The notes under the pieces: generated by a model
The model's input: only the letters and a program-made list of their open reading frames with translations
What the model was told of the DNA's origin: nothing
The model's database searches: none
Shown: positions 42,899 through 52,240 of the stretch, piece after piece
Layout: the number at the start of each line of letters is the position of its first letter
Position numbering within the stretch: position 1 is the first letter of the stretch
Translations under genes and position numbers: made by a program
Origin: an uncultured Flavobacteriaceae bacterium
Lineage (GTDB): Bacteria; Bacteroidota; Bacteroidia; Flavobacteriales; Flavobacteriaceae
Direction: 5' to 3'
Length of the DNA: 52,240 nucleotides
NCBI GenBank assembly: GCA_943842245.1
Contig: CALTAJ010000004.1
Span: 1-52,240, forward strand

Positions 42899-43612
42899 TT
42901 ACAAATTTAAAGGAACTTCGATTAATAAAACTCGACTATTTGGAGCCATCTTTAAATTAAATCTGTCAGTTTCCCAGACACCTACAGCATCCCTTTTTTT
43001 AATTAAGTCTCCTGCTATTTCTGCTGACCCCTCAATTAGAAAAACATAAACCCCATTTCCGTCTTTATTTATTTTGTATTCAATTTTCGTAGATTGATTA
43101 AAATCTCCCATATGAAACCAAGCATCTTGATGAATCCACATTGCAGGACCATTTGGATCTGGGGTAACTATTGGATATAAAGTATTTATTTTTTTTAATT
43201 CTTTAATACTTTTTTGATCATAACGAGGAGTAACGTTTTTCTCTTTAGGTAAGACCCAAAGCTGGAGAACTTTTACTTCTTTGTCTTTATTTTTGTTGTA
43301 TTCGCTGTGAAATATGCCGGTGCCTGCACTCATTACTTGAATTTCATCAGCTTCAATTACGCCTATATTGTCCATACTGTCTTTGTGCTCTAAAGCCCCT
43401 TCAAGAGGAATGGTGATGATTTCCATATTATCGTGAGGATGAGAACCAAAGCCCATTCCAGGGGCAATGATATCATCATTTAAAACTCTAAGGGCTCCAA
43501 ACTGAATTCGTTTGGGATCAAAATAGTTTGCAAAACTAAAAGAGTGTTTAGCATGAAGCCATCCATGATTTGCTTCACCACGGGTAGAGGAAGCGTGAAA
43601 TATTTTTTTCAT
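42899..43612 (-). CDS. Pirin-family protein
   Basis: 237 residues, normal length. N-terminal cupin with metal ligands in GFGSHPHDNMEIITIPLEGA and GTGIFHSEYNKNKD (three His and one Glu). A C-terminal cupin has AWFHMGDFNQSTKIEY and FLIEGSAEIAGDLI. The YhhW-like branch has quercetin dioxygenase activity in E. coli; a regulatory role is proposed elsewhere. It is followed by a coupled 46-residue ORF. Confidence 0.93.
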   Translation of the reverse strand: MKKIFHASSTRGEANHGWLHAKHSFSFANYFDPKRIQFGALRVLNDDIIAPGMGFGSHPHDNMEIITIPLEGALEHKDSMDNIGVIEADEIQVMSAGTGIFHSEYNKNKDKEVKVLQLWVLPKEKNVTPRYDQKSIKELKKINTLYPIVTPDPNGPAMWIHQDAWFHMGDFNQSTKIEYKINKDGNGVYVFLIEGSAEIAGDLIKKRDAVGVWETDRFNLKMAPNSRVLLIEVPLNL

Positions 43613-43648
43613 TAAACTTTATAACTGTTGTAGGTACAAATGTAGAGT

Positions 43649-43897
43649 TTATTTTTTTGTTTCTTTTTTTTCCAATGACTTTTTAGTTTTTACTAATGAG
43701 TCAATTAGATTTTTTTTGGAGTCAAAATATTCAATTAGAGTCTCAATCTTAGCTTCATTTTCCTTTTTCTCTGTTTGCTTTTGCTTTTCTTCGGCTACTG
43801 TATTTTTAATTTCCATGTAGGTAGTGGCTACAAAGCCAATTACTATGGCAATACAAACAATATAAGCAACAATCTCTTCAGCTTCGGAGAGGTACAT
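43649..43897 (-). CDS. Membrane-anchored coiled-coil protein, unknown (82 aa)
   Basis: One N-terminal helix (EIVAYIVCIAIVIGFVATTY) followed by a highly charged Lys/Glu-rich coiled-coil-like tail (EEKQKQTEKKENEAKIETL, then LVKTKKSLEKKETKK). No family recognised. It is upstream of pirin by 36 bases on the same strand and divergent from the TonB receptor. Confidence 0.55.
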   Translation of the reverse strand: MYLSEAEEIVAYIVCIAIVIGFVATTYMEIKNTVAEEKQKQTEKKENEAKIETLIEYFDSKKNLIDSLVKTKKSLEKKETKK

Positions 43898-43938
43898 AAT
43901 TTTTTATCTTAGCGCTAATTTAAAAAATAGGATTCAGG

Positions 43939-45954
43939 ATGTTAGGTTTAGAAAGAAGAATTTGGCTATTTATAATTGTGGGCATAATCTTTCCCCCTCC
44001 AGTTTTTATTAAAGCTCAGAGTCAAACTGATACGACAACCATTACACTTCAAGAAGTAGCTCTTCAGGCTCCAAAAATAGGAACTGTCCAGAATAAATTA
44101 CCTTTCTCTTTAAGTGTAAAAGATCTAACTTCTTTTCAAGCAATTTACCAACAACTTTCACTTCAAGAGTATTTGGGATCTGTACCAGGCTTATTTACTC
44201 AAAATGCAAATAACTATGCACAAGATTTAAGAATTTCATTGCGAGGGTTTGGGTCAAGGGCAGCATTTGGAATAAGAGGAGTTAAAATAATTGTGGATGG
44301 GATTCCAGAAACTACTCCAGATGGACAAGGACAGCTGGATAATATACCTTTAGGATTATTAAAAAGCTTTGAAGTCCTAAGAGGACCTTCCGCTAGTTTA
44401 TATGGGAATGCATCAGGTGGTGTTATTTATCTTAAAACCCTTGACAAACTAGAGGATAAAGCTGCACAATTCAAAGTGATTTTTGGGTCCTATGAATTTC
44501 AATCCTATCAGTTAGCTACCTCTTTAGAAAATGAAAAGACAGAAGCTCTTATTCATGCAAATAGAACTCAAACAAATGGATATAGAAAAAACAGTGGATT
44601 TGAACAAAATCTATTTAATATAAAAGTCAAACATTTATTTACATTACAATCGAGTTTGCAGCTTCAGCTGAATTATACCAATAGTCCTATAGCACAAGAT
44701 GCCGGAGGCTTGACTTTAGAAGAAACAGAATCAAATTGGGACCAAGCAAGACAGCGAAATGTAGACTATAACACCTATGAAAGTGTCGATCATTTCAAGG
44801 CAGGTCTTCGCTGGCAACAAAATTGGAGAAGCCAATGGGATTTAGATACTTATGGGTTTTATTCTTATCGCGACTTTTATGGAAAATTACCCTTTGAAAA
44901 TGGAGGGATTATAGATTTAAATAGAAATTATTTTGGATTTGGAAGCCGATTGAATTACAAGCAAGAGAACCATCTTTGGCAAATTGGAATAGAGTCTTCA
45001 AGCCAGCAGGATCAGCGTGATCGCTTTTTGAATCTTAAAGGAATACAAGGGGAACAAAGCTTTTCACAATTAGAAAGTTTTAGAAGTTTAGGCTTTTATA
45101 TTTTGGATGAGGTGCAATGGAAAAAATTGCTTTTAAGAACTAGTTTGCGATATGATGACTTAAGTCTAGGAGCAGATTCAGTCCTTGAAGATCAAAAATA
45201 TCAGGTATTGAATCCTAGTATTGGTCTAAGCTATGAAATAGATATCAAGCAAAGATTATTTGTTAATTTTTCTTCTAGTTTTGAAACTCCTACTTTATCT
45301 GAACTTTCTTCAAATCCCAGTGGTAAAGAGGGGCTTAATCTAGAGCTTAACCCTTCAAGGGCATTAAATTATGAGATTGGATGGAAGGGTTTATGGGCAA
45401 AAACCCGAATAGAGGCCAATTTGTTTTTTATTGAAAGTTCTAATGAAATTCTCCCCTATGAATTAGAAGCTTTTCCAGGAAGATCTTTTTATCGAAATAC
45501 TGGAGCCACTGAGCGGTTTGGATTTGAACTTTCGGGGATTTATAAAACTAAAGCTTGGGAAGTGCAAACAAGTATAACCCAAGCTAGGTATGAATTTGCT
45601 ACAAGTGAGAGTATAGAAGGGAATGCACTTCCTGGAATTCCTAACAGTCAGTTTTTTCTTCAAGTAGGTTATTTATCCCCAACAGATTGGAAACTTCAAC
45701 TAACAGGAGAAAGTATAGGTAGATTTTATGCCGATAATAAAAACTCAGTTCAGATTGATGCATACCAGAAAGTTAGACTTCAAGGGGGTAAGACAATTTC
45801 ATTTGGAGGTGTTGAGGCGAATCTTTTTGCAGGAATAAATAACCTTTTTAATGCTCGTTATTTTGACAATATCCGACTAAATGCTTTTGGTAAAAGATAT
45901 TATGAACCTGCACCAGGGCGAAATATATTTTTTGGAGTAAGTGTAGGATTATAA
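43939..45954 (+). CDS. TonB-dependent outer-membrane receptor
   Basis: 671 residues. A signal peptide is followed by a short TonB-box-like region (TTITLQEVALQAPKIG). The plug domain has LRISLRGFGSRAAFGIRGVK, IIVDGIPETTPDGQGQLDN and VLRGPSASLYGNASGGVIYL. A 22-strand barrel ends with the family-type GRNIFFGVSVGL. The GIPxTTPDGQG form is common in flavobacterial siderophore/cobalamin-like receptors. There is no SusD partner, which argues against a polysaccharide-utilisation role. Confidence 0.95.
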   Translation: MLGLERRIWLFIIVGIIFPPPVFIKAQSQTDTTTITLQEVALQAPKIGTVQNKLPFSLSVKDLTSFQAIYQQLSLQEYLGSVPGLFTQNANNYAQDLRISLRGFGSRAAFGIRGVKIIVDGIPETTPDGQGQLDNIPLGLLKSFEVLRGPSASLYGNASGGVIYLKTLDKLEDKAAQFKVIFGSYEFQSYQLATSLENEKTEALIHANRTQTNGYRKNSGFEQNLFNIKVKHLFTLQSSLQLQLNYTNSPIAQDAGGLTLEETESNWDQARQRNVDYNTYESVDHFKAGLRWQQNWRSQWDLDTYGFYSYRDFYGKLPFENGGIIDLNRNYFGFGSRLNYKQENHLWQIGIESSSQQDQRDRFLNLKGIQGEQSFSQLESFRSLGFYILDEVQWKKLLLRTSLRYDDLSLGADSVLEDQKYQVLNPSIGLSYEIDIKQRLFVNFSSSFETPTLSELSSNPSGKEGLNLELNPSRALNYEIGWKGLWAKTRIEANLFFIESSNEILPYELEAFPGRSFYRNTGATERFGFELSGIYKTKAWEVQTSITQARYEFATSESIEGNALPGIPNSQFFLQVGYLSPTDWKLQLTGESIGRFYADNKNSVQIDAYQKVRLQGGKTISFGGVEANLFAGINNLFNARYFDNIRLNAFGKRYYEPAPGRNIFFGVSVGL

Positions 45955-46044
45955 TTTTTTGATTAAATAATTTTTAGAATAGTATCAGATTTTTAGTGCA
46001 TTTCAATCTGATTTTCAGTGGAACTCTTTTGTTATCTTTACTTT

Positions 46045-47316
46045 ATGCGGCATTCTATTAGACTTTTACTTTTTTTGTTTGGTTTCTCGCTTTTCTCGCA
46101 GAATTTTTCTGAGCGAAAAATATCACGAATGCTAAATAAAATAGAAGCTTTTAATAATGCTCATGTTGCAATTAATATAGCTGCTTTAAAAACCTCGAAA
46201 CCAATTGCTGCATATCAGGCTGATCATTACATGACCCCTGCTTCAAACATCAAACTGCTTACTTTTTTGGCTGCAATTGAAAACTTTGATTCCCTACCAG
46301 CACTATATTATAGGGATCAAGATTCCATCACTCACTTTAAGTCAACTGGCTACCCTCTTTTACTTCATCCTTTATACCCGGATACAGAGCTTTTTTCTTT
46401 TTTAAAACAAAAGCAATCTTTGGTCTATCACAAACCAAAGTCTAATTTAAAAAGTCAAGGCCCTGGATGGTCATGGGACGATTATTCTTATTACTATGCT
46501 GCTGAAAGGAGTCCTTTCCCCATCTATGGGAATACTATTCAAGGCTATGGTGATCCTAATACCCCGAAATTTATACCCGATAGTTTTGAAACTCTTCTCA
46601 CCCAAGATACTTTAGTTAAAAACTTTGAAAGAGAACGCTTTAAAAATCGGTTTCATTACAATCCAAAAAAGTGGAATGTATCAGACACTTTGTATCGCCC
46701 ATTTATCACAAGTGATAATGTTTTTGTTAGTTTATTAAAAGACCATTTAAATCTTCCTATTCATTTATCAAATGAATCTGAAAACCTTGAATGGAAACCA
46801 CTTTATACCCATCAAGAAGAATTGCTATATAAAGCTCTACTTCAAGAAAGTGACAACGGAGTTGCAGAAGCACTACTGGCTATGATTTCCCAAAAAAAAT
46901 TTAATGAAATGAATATTGAAAGAACTATTGATACTTTAAAGTCAGAATGGGAGGAGTGGCTTCCAGATCCACTCGAATGGGCCGATGGTTCTGGCGTATC
47001 GAGATATAATATGATAACCCCAAGAACAGTAATAGCAGTACTCAAGAAGATTTATATTAAAGTTGGTTTAAAGCAAATCAAGAACTATTTTCCTCAAAGT
47101 GGGCGCTCTGGAACAATTAAAAAGTATAATTTAAAAAACGTGTACGCAAAAACAGGAACCCTGCGTCATAACCACAACCTTTCAGGTTATTGGATTAGTT
47201 CTAGTGGGAATGTTTATGTGTTTTCGGTTATGGTAAATCATTTTACCGTTTCAACGGATGAGGTCCGTGACGGTATTAGCCTGCTTCTTAAGCAATTTCA
47301 AAAAAAATTGAAATAA
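46045..47316 (+). CDS. dacB: D-alanyl-D-alanine carboxypeptidase, PBP4 type
   Basis: 423 residues from ATG 46045; a GTG extension to 46018 is not used. A signal peptide (LLLFLFGFSLFSQ) is followed by the S13 motifs in order: SxxK at Ser67-Lys70 in TPASNIKLLT, SxN at Ser269 (QESDNGVAEALL), and KTG at Lys369 (YAKTGTLRH). It is a periplasmic class C PBP trimming peptidoglycan stem peptides. It is somewhat shorter than E. coli DacB because the large insert between the first two motifs is reduced. Confidence 0.94.
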   Translation: MRHSIRLLLFLFGFSLFSQNFSERKISRMLNKIEAFNNAHVAINIAALKTSKPIAAYQADHYMTPASNIKLLTFLAAIENFDSLPALYYRDQDSITHFKSTGYPLLLHPLYPDTELFSFLKQKQSLVYHKPKSNLKSQGPGWSWDDYSYYYAAERSPFPIYGNTIQGYGDPNTPKFIPDSFETLLTQDTLVKNFERERFKNRFHYNPKKWNVSDTLYRPFITSDNVFVSLLKDHLNLPIHLSNESENLEWKPLYTHQEELLYKALLQESDNGVAEALLAMISQKKFNEMNIERTIDTLKSEWEEWLPDPLEWADGSGVSRYNMITPRTVIAVLKKIYIKVGLKQIKNYFPQSGRSGTIKKYNLKNVYAKTGTLRHNHNLSGYWISSSGNVYVFSVMVNHFTVSTDEVRDGISLLLKQFQKKLK

Positions 47317-47434
47317 TCCCTTAAATTTGTTAATAGCTTTTTGAGCATTAATATTTATCATTAAATACTGATATACAGATACTTATAAATATTAATGCCT
47401 TTTACTCTTAAATAATTTTCAACACAATACCTAC

Positions 47435-47452
47435 TTTGGCACGAAACTTGTA
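47435..47452 (+). promoter_or_regulatory. Sigma54-like -24/-12 promoter before the surface lipoprotein
   Basis: TTTGGCACGAAACTTGTA matches TTGGCACG-N4-TTGC except for the final C, which is T. The spacing GG-N10-G is exact. It is 57 bases from the ATG. An inverted repeat TACAT-gtgcg-ATGTA (47453-47467) follows directly. Whether the strain uses RpoN here is unknown. Confidence 0.5.
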
Positions 47453-47508
47453 TACATGTGCGATGTACATATAAGTACACAAATTTTTAATTAATTAAAT
47501 TTTATCAA

Positions 47509-50344
47509 ATGAAAAAAGGTTTATTATCAATTTTGGCTTCAGCTCTACTTGTAGTGGGATGTCAAAATTATGACGATCAGTTTTCTGCTCTTGAAACACA
47601 AATCAACGCACTCGCTTCGACTGTTGCTGGTTTAACTCAAGTTCAGTCTGATCTTGCTAGCCTCGCTAATACTGTAAATTCATTACAGTCTAGTGTAGCT
47701 CAAACTGTTGATGCTGCTTTAGCTGACGGCTTAGCTGACATCGACGCTGCTGTTGCTTCTTTAGAGGCTGCTGCTGATTCCGCTGCTAGCGCAGAGGATG
47801 TTGCTGCTATTGCTACTGCAGTTGCTGAAACAATCAGATTTAGATGAATTATTAGCTAGTTCTTCAGTTTTTAACGGAAATGTTACAATTAATTCTGTTG
47901 CAACACTAAATGCATTCCATTCTATGGGAAGCTCTTTAGCGATTGTTAATGGAAATGTTACTTTTTTAGTTGGCACTGATATGGACATGACTAAAGTTCA
48001 AGAAGTAGCTGATGCAATTACTCAATCGTCTAAAGATTATGCTTATACTGCAGGTACTGGAGTTACTACTGAGATTACATTTAACAACTTAACGGCAACT
48101 CGTTCTTTAACACTTGATCAAAAAGGTGGATACGTTTTACAAAATCTTGCTGCTGCGACTATTGTTACATTAGATGATGATTCAACAGCTGATATTATTG
48201 ATTTAAGAGGTTTAACTTCAGTAACTTCTTTAAATGCAGGTAGTTTCCATTTTGCAAAAGCAACGGAGCTTCACTTAACTAAACTTCCTCGTTATGATAC
48301 TGCACTTTCTCTTCGAGTAGATGAAGGAGGAGTAATTGATATCACTGCTTTACGTGATGTAGATGCTCTTGGTGTTGCTGCAGTACTTGATTTAACACTT
48401 GACGGACCTGATAATATTACAATTTCAGCTTTATCAGGGGATAAAGCAGGTTCAGACTTAACACTTAAGAATGTTGTGAATGCAACAGTTAATGGTTACG
48501 ACGGAAAAGTTACTATTGGTGATGACGTTCAAAACTTTACTTCTGATGGTTTAGTTGACTGGGCAATTACAGGTGATGACTTAGTATCTGTAAATGTTAC
48601 AGGGATCTTAGATCCTAACGCATCAATTGCTGATACTAAAGGACCTGCAGTTCTTCTTACAGCACAGGGTGATCTTGAGACAGTAACACTTGCTGGTAAA
48701 ATTTTAAGTGCTGATGTTAATAATAACGGTAATTTAGTTACTCTTACTATTACAGCTGAAGTTCAAGATGCAATTAACGTTGCTACTAATTCAGATTTAA
48801 CTACTGTTGCATTAACTGGTGCTAAAGCTTCAGGAATTACTTTTAATAGTAATTCAGACTTAGAAGCTTTAACTATTGACCTTGCTATAGTTGCAGGTAC
48901 TGCAGCTAGTGCTGTAATTGATGGTATAGTTGTAGTTACAGACAATGAGTCTTTAGAGACTTTAAATGTTTCTACTGATAAAATTGAAACATTAACTGTA
49001 ACAGGAAATGATGATTTAACTACAGTTGATTTTACAGGCTTAGCAACATTTGGTGCTACTGGAAAACCAACAGTAAGCATTTATGACAATGATTTAGAAG
49101 CAACTAAATTTACTGATACTATTGATGTAACTGCTTCAGTTAATGGTGGAGCAACTGATATAGGAACTATTAATAGTGGAACATCAGGAATGAGTACTTT
49201 AAAAACATACCTTACTGCTGTTGCAGGTGATGCAGATTCTACTGCTACTGTATATTTTGACACTGTTTCTTCATTTATAAGTGAAGCAGCTGTTGAGACA
49301 ACGGATAAGATTTACAACACTGCTGTTGGTGGTGCACAACCTGATCAGATAAAAGTTCTTGTTCTAACTGCAAATAGTGCAGATGCAGGAGATGATGCTA
49401 CAACTGCAAAAAGATCATTCTTACTACCTGACGATGAGGATTTTGCCCTTACAGCTAACGGTACAATAATTCATGCAACTGATGGTTCTTCTGTTCCATT
49501 TAATGCTAATCAGACAATTGTTTCTAATGCTATTTTAGATGTTGATGGTTTAGCTAAAGCTGCAGCCGCTGGAGTTGTTCTTACTACAACTGAAAACGCT
49601 AGTCCAATAGCATATATTAATATTGGATTAAATACGTCACTTGCAGAAAATAGTGCGACTGCTGCTAAATCAACTTTCGCATTTGCAGCTTCTGATACGT
49701 TTACAATGAGTATTGACGGTCAAGCAGTAACTATAACAGGTGTTGATGCTACACCTTCAACCATAACATTTGTTAATAATGTTATGGCTAAGTGGAATGC
49801 ACTTCACGGTTCAACAAACACAGCTATTGCAAGATGGGTACTTACTTCAGAGGTAGGAAATGGTAATTCTATTACTGACCCAATGGGTGTTACTTCTATG
49901 AGAATTATTGCAACTGCTAATGATAAAGGATCAAGAGAAATCGATGCTCCTATGTCAGCTAGCTGGTCTACAACAGGATTTTTAACAGATTCTAGTGTAG
50001 GTATTGCGATTGGTAATACTCAAAACTATACTCTTTCTTCAGTTGACAATAAGGCTCAGGGTAATGATTTATTGGTTACTATAGCAGCTACAACAGCTGG
50101 AAGTTTGTTAGCAGAAACAGGAAATTACGGAACAGAACAAAGTAATGCTGTTAAGAATGTTTCAGTAACTACAGGTCTTGTAGAACTTAGTTCTTCATAT
50201 AATCCTAACATTGCTGCTTCAAATGTTGATACAGCTTCTAATTTATACGTAACTGAAAGTAGATTAGATGTTGTTATAGGTGCTGAACTTAATGCTGCTG
50301 CTGCTTCAAATGCGGTTAGCTTCTCAAGAGTTACCTGGTTGTAA
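47509..50344 (+). pseudogene. Large surface lipoprotein, split by a one-base frameshift
   Basis: Two overlapping frames form one protein. The first (47509-47847) has a lipoprotein signal with lipidated Cys18 (LLVVGCQNYDDQ) and a coiled-coil of heptads (LSQVQSDLASLANTVN-like). It breaks at the AAA run 47828-47830. The second, in the +1 frame, continues QSDLDELLASSSVFNGNVTI for about 835 residues. Removing one A restores VAEQSDLDELLASS without interruption, about 944 residues in all. The long part is Thr/Asp/Ala/Val-rich beta-repeat (TSVTSLNAGSFHFAKATEL, LTTVALTGAKASGITF), S-layer-like. I recall near-identical N-termini in other marine flavobacteria. A strong terminator follows. The break may be a base-calling error, phase variation or mutation. 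Confidence 0.75.
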
Positions 50345-50403
50345 TATTTTTATACATTACACAAAGTATCTTTTATTAAGTAATTAATAAAGGCAAAATT
50401 AAA

Positions 50404-50430
50404 ACCCTCCTTTTTGGAGGGTTTTTTTTA
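50404..50430 (+). terminator. Terminator of the surface lipoprotein gene
   Basis: CCCTCC-ttttt-GGAGGG followed by eight T, 60 bases after the stop. The same CCCTCC/GGAGGG stem is used by the array terminators, but the loop differs. Confidence 0.85.
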
Positions 50431-50460
50431 TATTTACACACCGAATTATTAAAAATTATT

Positions 50461-52240
50461 ATGGATAAGTTTTTGAAATATATAGACTTAGGGTTTCTTC
50501 TAGCCCTATTATATATTCCTTTTGTTCCGTCTTTTGGTAGAATAGAAATAGTAGGTCCTCAATACTTATATTTGTCGGTTATACTTTTTATATATATACT
50601 AATCAAATTATTATTTAAACAACAAATTGGGTTTAAATTAAATTACAGTACTACTTTTTATCTACTATTTTTAATAATAGCATTATTGTCAATTTTTAAT
50701 GCTTTTAACGTGGTAGAATCTGTTATTGAAATCACAAAGTATTTTATATGCTTTTTAATCTTAGTTTTTACTTTTTCAATTTTAAATAACAATAAGTCCC
50801 TAATTAATAGTGCTCTTATTACCATGCTGGGGTTTTTATTTATTGAGACAAGTTATATACTATATATATTTATTGAAAACTACAGTTTTGAAAACCCACC
50901 CTCTCGACTTAGAGAATTTCAAGGCCTTGCTTATAATCAAAACATTGCATCTCTCTCCATTTTGGCGAAAATCCCTGTAGTTCTATTTTTTTTAATGAAA
51001 AATAAAACTAAAAAAATTAAATATTTTTTAGGATTTCTATTAGCGCTAGCCGTATTTGATTTATTAATCATTGGCTCTAGAAGTGCGATTTACGGTATTT
51101 TCCTTTTATTAATTTATTTATTGTGCTTAATTGCTTTTATAAAACACTTTAATTTTATTGAGATAAATAGAAAAAAATTATTAAAACCGATACTTATAAT
51201 TTTATCCGTTTTTATTTTACAAAATGTTCTTTATAGTAATTCAAAACAAAATCTTCAAGCATTAGAAAGAGTTTCAGTACTTAATGATACTTCCACAAGT
51301 TATAGATTAAATTTTTGGGGGAGTTCATTCGAAATGATAAAAGATTTTCCTTTTTTAGGAGTAGGAATAGGTAATTGGAAAATTTTATCATTAAAATATG
51401 GCAAAAACTACATAAATAATTATGAGGTTCCTGTGCATGCACACAATGATTTTATACAAATATTTTCAGAAACAGGCATTTTAGGAGGATTATTTTTCAT
51501 GCTTATTTTTATCTCACCCTTTTATTTTTTATTTAAAAAATATTCTATTTTATCAACAGCAGATAAAGAACTCTCTATTTTTTTGGTATTTTCTTTAATT
51601 GCCATTGGGATTGATTATTTTTTCAATTTCCCAAAGCTAAGGCCCTACAGCATTTTAAACCTAACGTTTGTAATAGCTCTTATATATAATTTAAATGCTC
51701 AAAAAGTTTCTGAAATAAATAAATCATCAAGAACCATATTATCTATGGGGTTATTAATTTTAATGATTCCATCTATCTATATTTTTTATAAAGTAAATAA
51801 CTCTTTGAAAGAACAAGTCCCACTATATATTGAGTATAACCAGTATCCAGATAAAATTATAACACCAGTTAATGAAATATTACTTTTTGAAGATGAAATC
51901 CCTAACATCTCCAATGTCATGATACCAATTAAATTGGCCAAAGCAAGGTATTTATTTATGGAAGGAAAATATGATGAAGCCAAAAGATTCATAAATGAAG
52001 GACAAAAACATAATCCATTCTTAGGTTTTGGGGATGTTCTGCTTGCGAGAATTCATCTGGCAGAAAACAAAGTTGACAGCGCTGTATTTTTTGGAAAAAG
52101 GAGTTTGGATAAATTGCCATTCAATACGACACATATTTCAAATTATCAAATCACTCAAGAAAAAGCACAGAATTTAGAGGAAATAGAAAGAGTATTTTTA
52201 AATAGTTTAAAATTAAAAAATGAAATTGTTTGGCAAAATA
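50461..52240 (+). CDS. O-antigen-ligase-like (Wzy_C) membrane protein, 3' end outside window
   Basis: Open from ATG 50461 to the window edge, at least 593 codons. About ten hydrophobic helices (for example LGFLLALLYIPFVPSFG) are followed by the large periplasmic loop and Wzy_C motif: DTSTSYRLNFWGSSFEMIK DFP, LGVGIGNWK and HAHNDFIQIFSETGILGG. After the last helix (MGLLILMIPSIYIFY) comes a soluble tail with a TPR-like helix pair (LAKARYLFMEGKYDEAKRFI, then VLLARIHLAEN). Members ligate O-antigen or transfer glycans in the periplasm; with a TPR tail, a role in protein or surface polysaccharide glycosylation is also possible. Confidence 0.88.
   Translation, partial: MDKFLKYIDLGFLLALLYIPFVPSFGRIEIVGPQYLYLSVILFIYILIKLLFKQQIGFKLNYSTTFYLLFLIIALLSIFNAFNVVESVIEITKYFICFLILVFTFSILNNNKSLINSALITMLGFLFIETSYILYIFIENYSFENPPSRLREFQGLAYNQNIASLSILAKIPVVLFFLMKNKTKKIKYFLGFLLALAVFDLLIIGSRSAIYGIFLLLIYLLCLIAFIKHFNFIEINRKKLLKPILIILSVFILQNVLYSNSKQNLQALERVSVLNDTSTSYRLNFWGSSFEMIKDFPFLGVGIGNWKILSLKYGKNYINNYEVPVHAHNDFIQIFSETGILGGLFFMLIFISPFYFLFKKYSILSTADKELSIFLVFSLIAIGIDYFFNFPKLRPYSILNLTFVIALIYNLNAQKVSEINKSSRTILSMGLLILMIPSIYIFYKVNNSLKEQVPLYIEYNQYPDKIITPVNEILLFEDEIPNISNVMIPIKLAKARYLFMEGKYDEAKRFINEGQKHNPFLGFGDVLLARIHLAENKVDSAVFFGKRSLDKLPFNTTHISNYQITQEKAQNLEEIERVFLNSLKLKNEIVWQN

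Overview
The window looks like a chromosomal segment of a marine Flavobacteriaceae-type bacterium (Bacteroidota). The evidence is low GC, Bacteroidota -7 elements of the TAnnTTTG type, a PorP/SprF protein of the type IX secretion/gliding system, many SPII lipoproteins, a TonB-dependent receptor, GH16 and GH32 glycan hydrolases, and a BspA-type repeat adhesin. No rRNA, tRNA, CRISPR array or intact transposase was seen.

Layout. (1) 1-3.0 kb: the 5' part of a large BspA-like leucine-rich-repeat surface protein on the minus strand, broken by three apparent frameshifts. (2) 3.3-13.1 kb: an accessory block of about 20 short, mostly unrelated genes (YceI, HxlR, Fer4_19, NTF2-like, cupin, DUF4242, hemolysin III, small membrane proteins). 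Eleven copies of a ~34-50 bp repeat lie in this block and nowhere else that I could see. Each copy sits just 3' of a gene and in that gene's orientation. Several genes also share a 38-bp promoter/leader ending at the ATG, and three share almost the same terminator hairpin, so gene units look like exchangeable terminator-repeat-promoter modules. This is the best candidate for an undescribed system. (3) 13.1-18.5 kb: DUF1295, an M28 peptidase, DUF6702, two DoxX-like proteins and PorP/SprF. (4) 18.7-21.0 kb: aconitase. (5) 21.2-43.9 kb: scavenging genes. They include a penicillin-acylase-type hydrolase with an M81 protein; a tight operon of MFS sugar porter, GH32 fructanase, enolase-superfamily epimerase and DUF1611 protein (DgcA/DgcN-like D-glutamate route); a hydroxyacid reductase; an M20 amidohydrolase; AGCS, SSS and CNT transporters; a Tat-exported aminotransferase; GH16; and pirin. 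(6) 43.9-52.2 kb: a TonB receptor, PBP4/DacB, a ~944-residue surface lipoprotein split by a one-base insertion and preceded by a sigma54-like promoter, and an O-antigen-ligase-like protein running off the right edge.

How the genes fit together. The 21-41 kb block reads as uptake and breakdown of glycans (fructan, laminarin-like glucan), N-acyl or D-amino acids and nucleosides. The 3-13 kb block reads as a modular accessory array. Three coding sequences are visibly damaged: the repeat adhesin, the surface lipoprotein, and an OsmC gene with a premature TAG and a lost catalytic cysteine.
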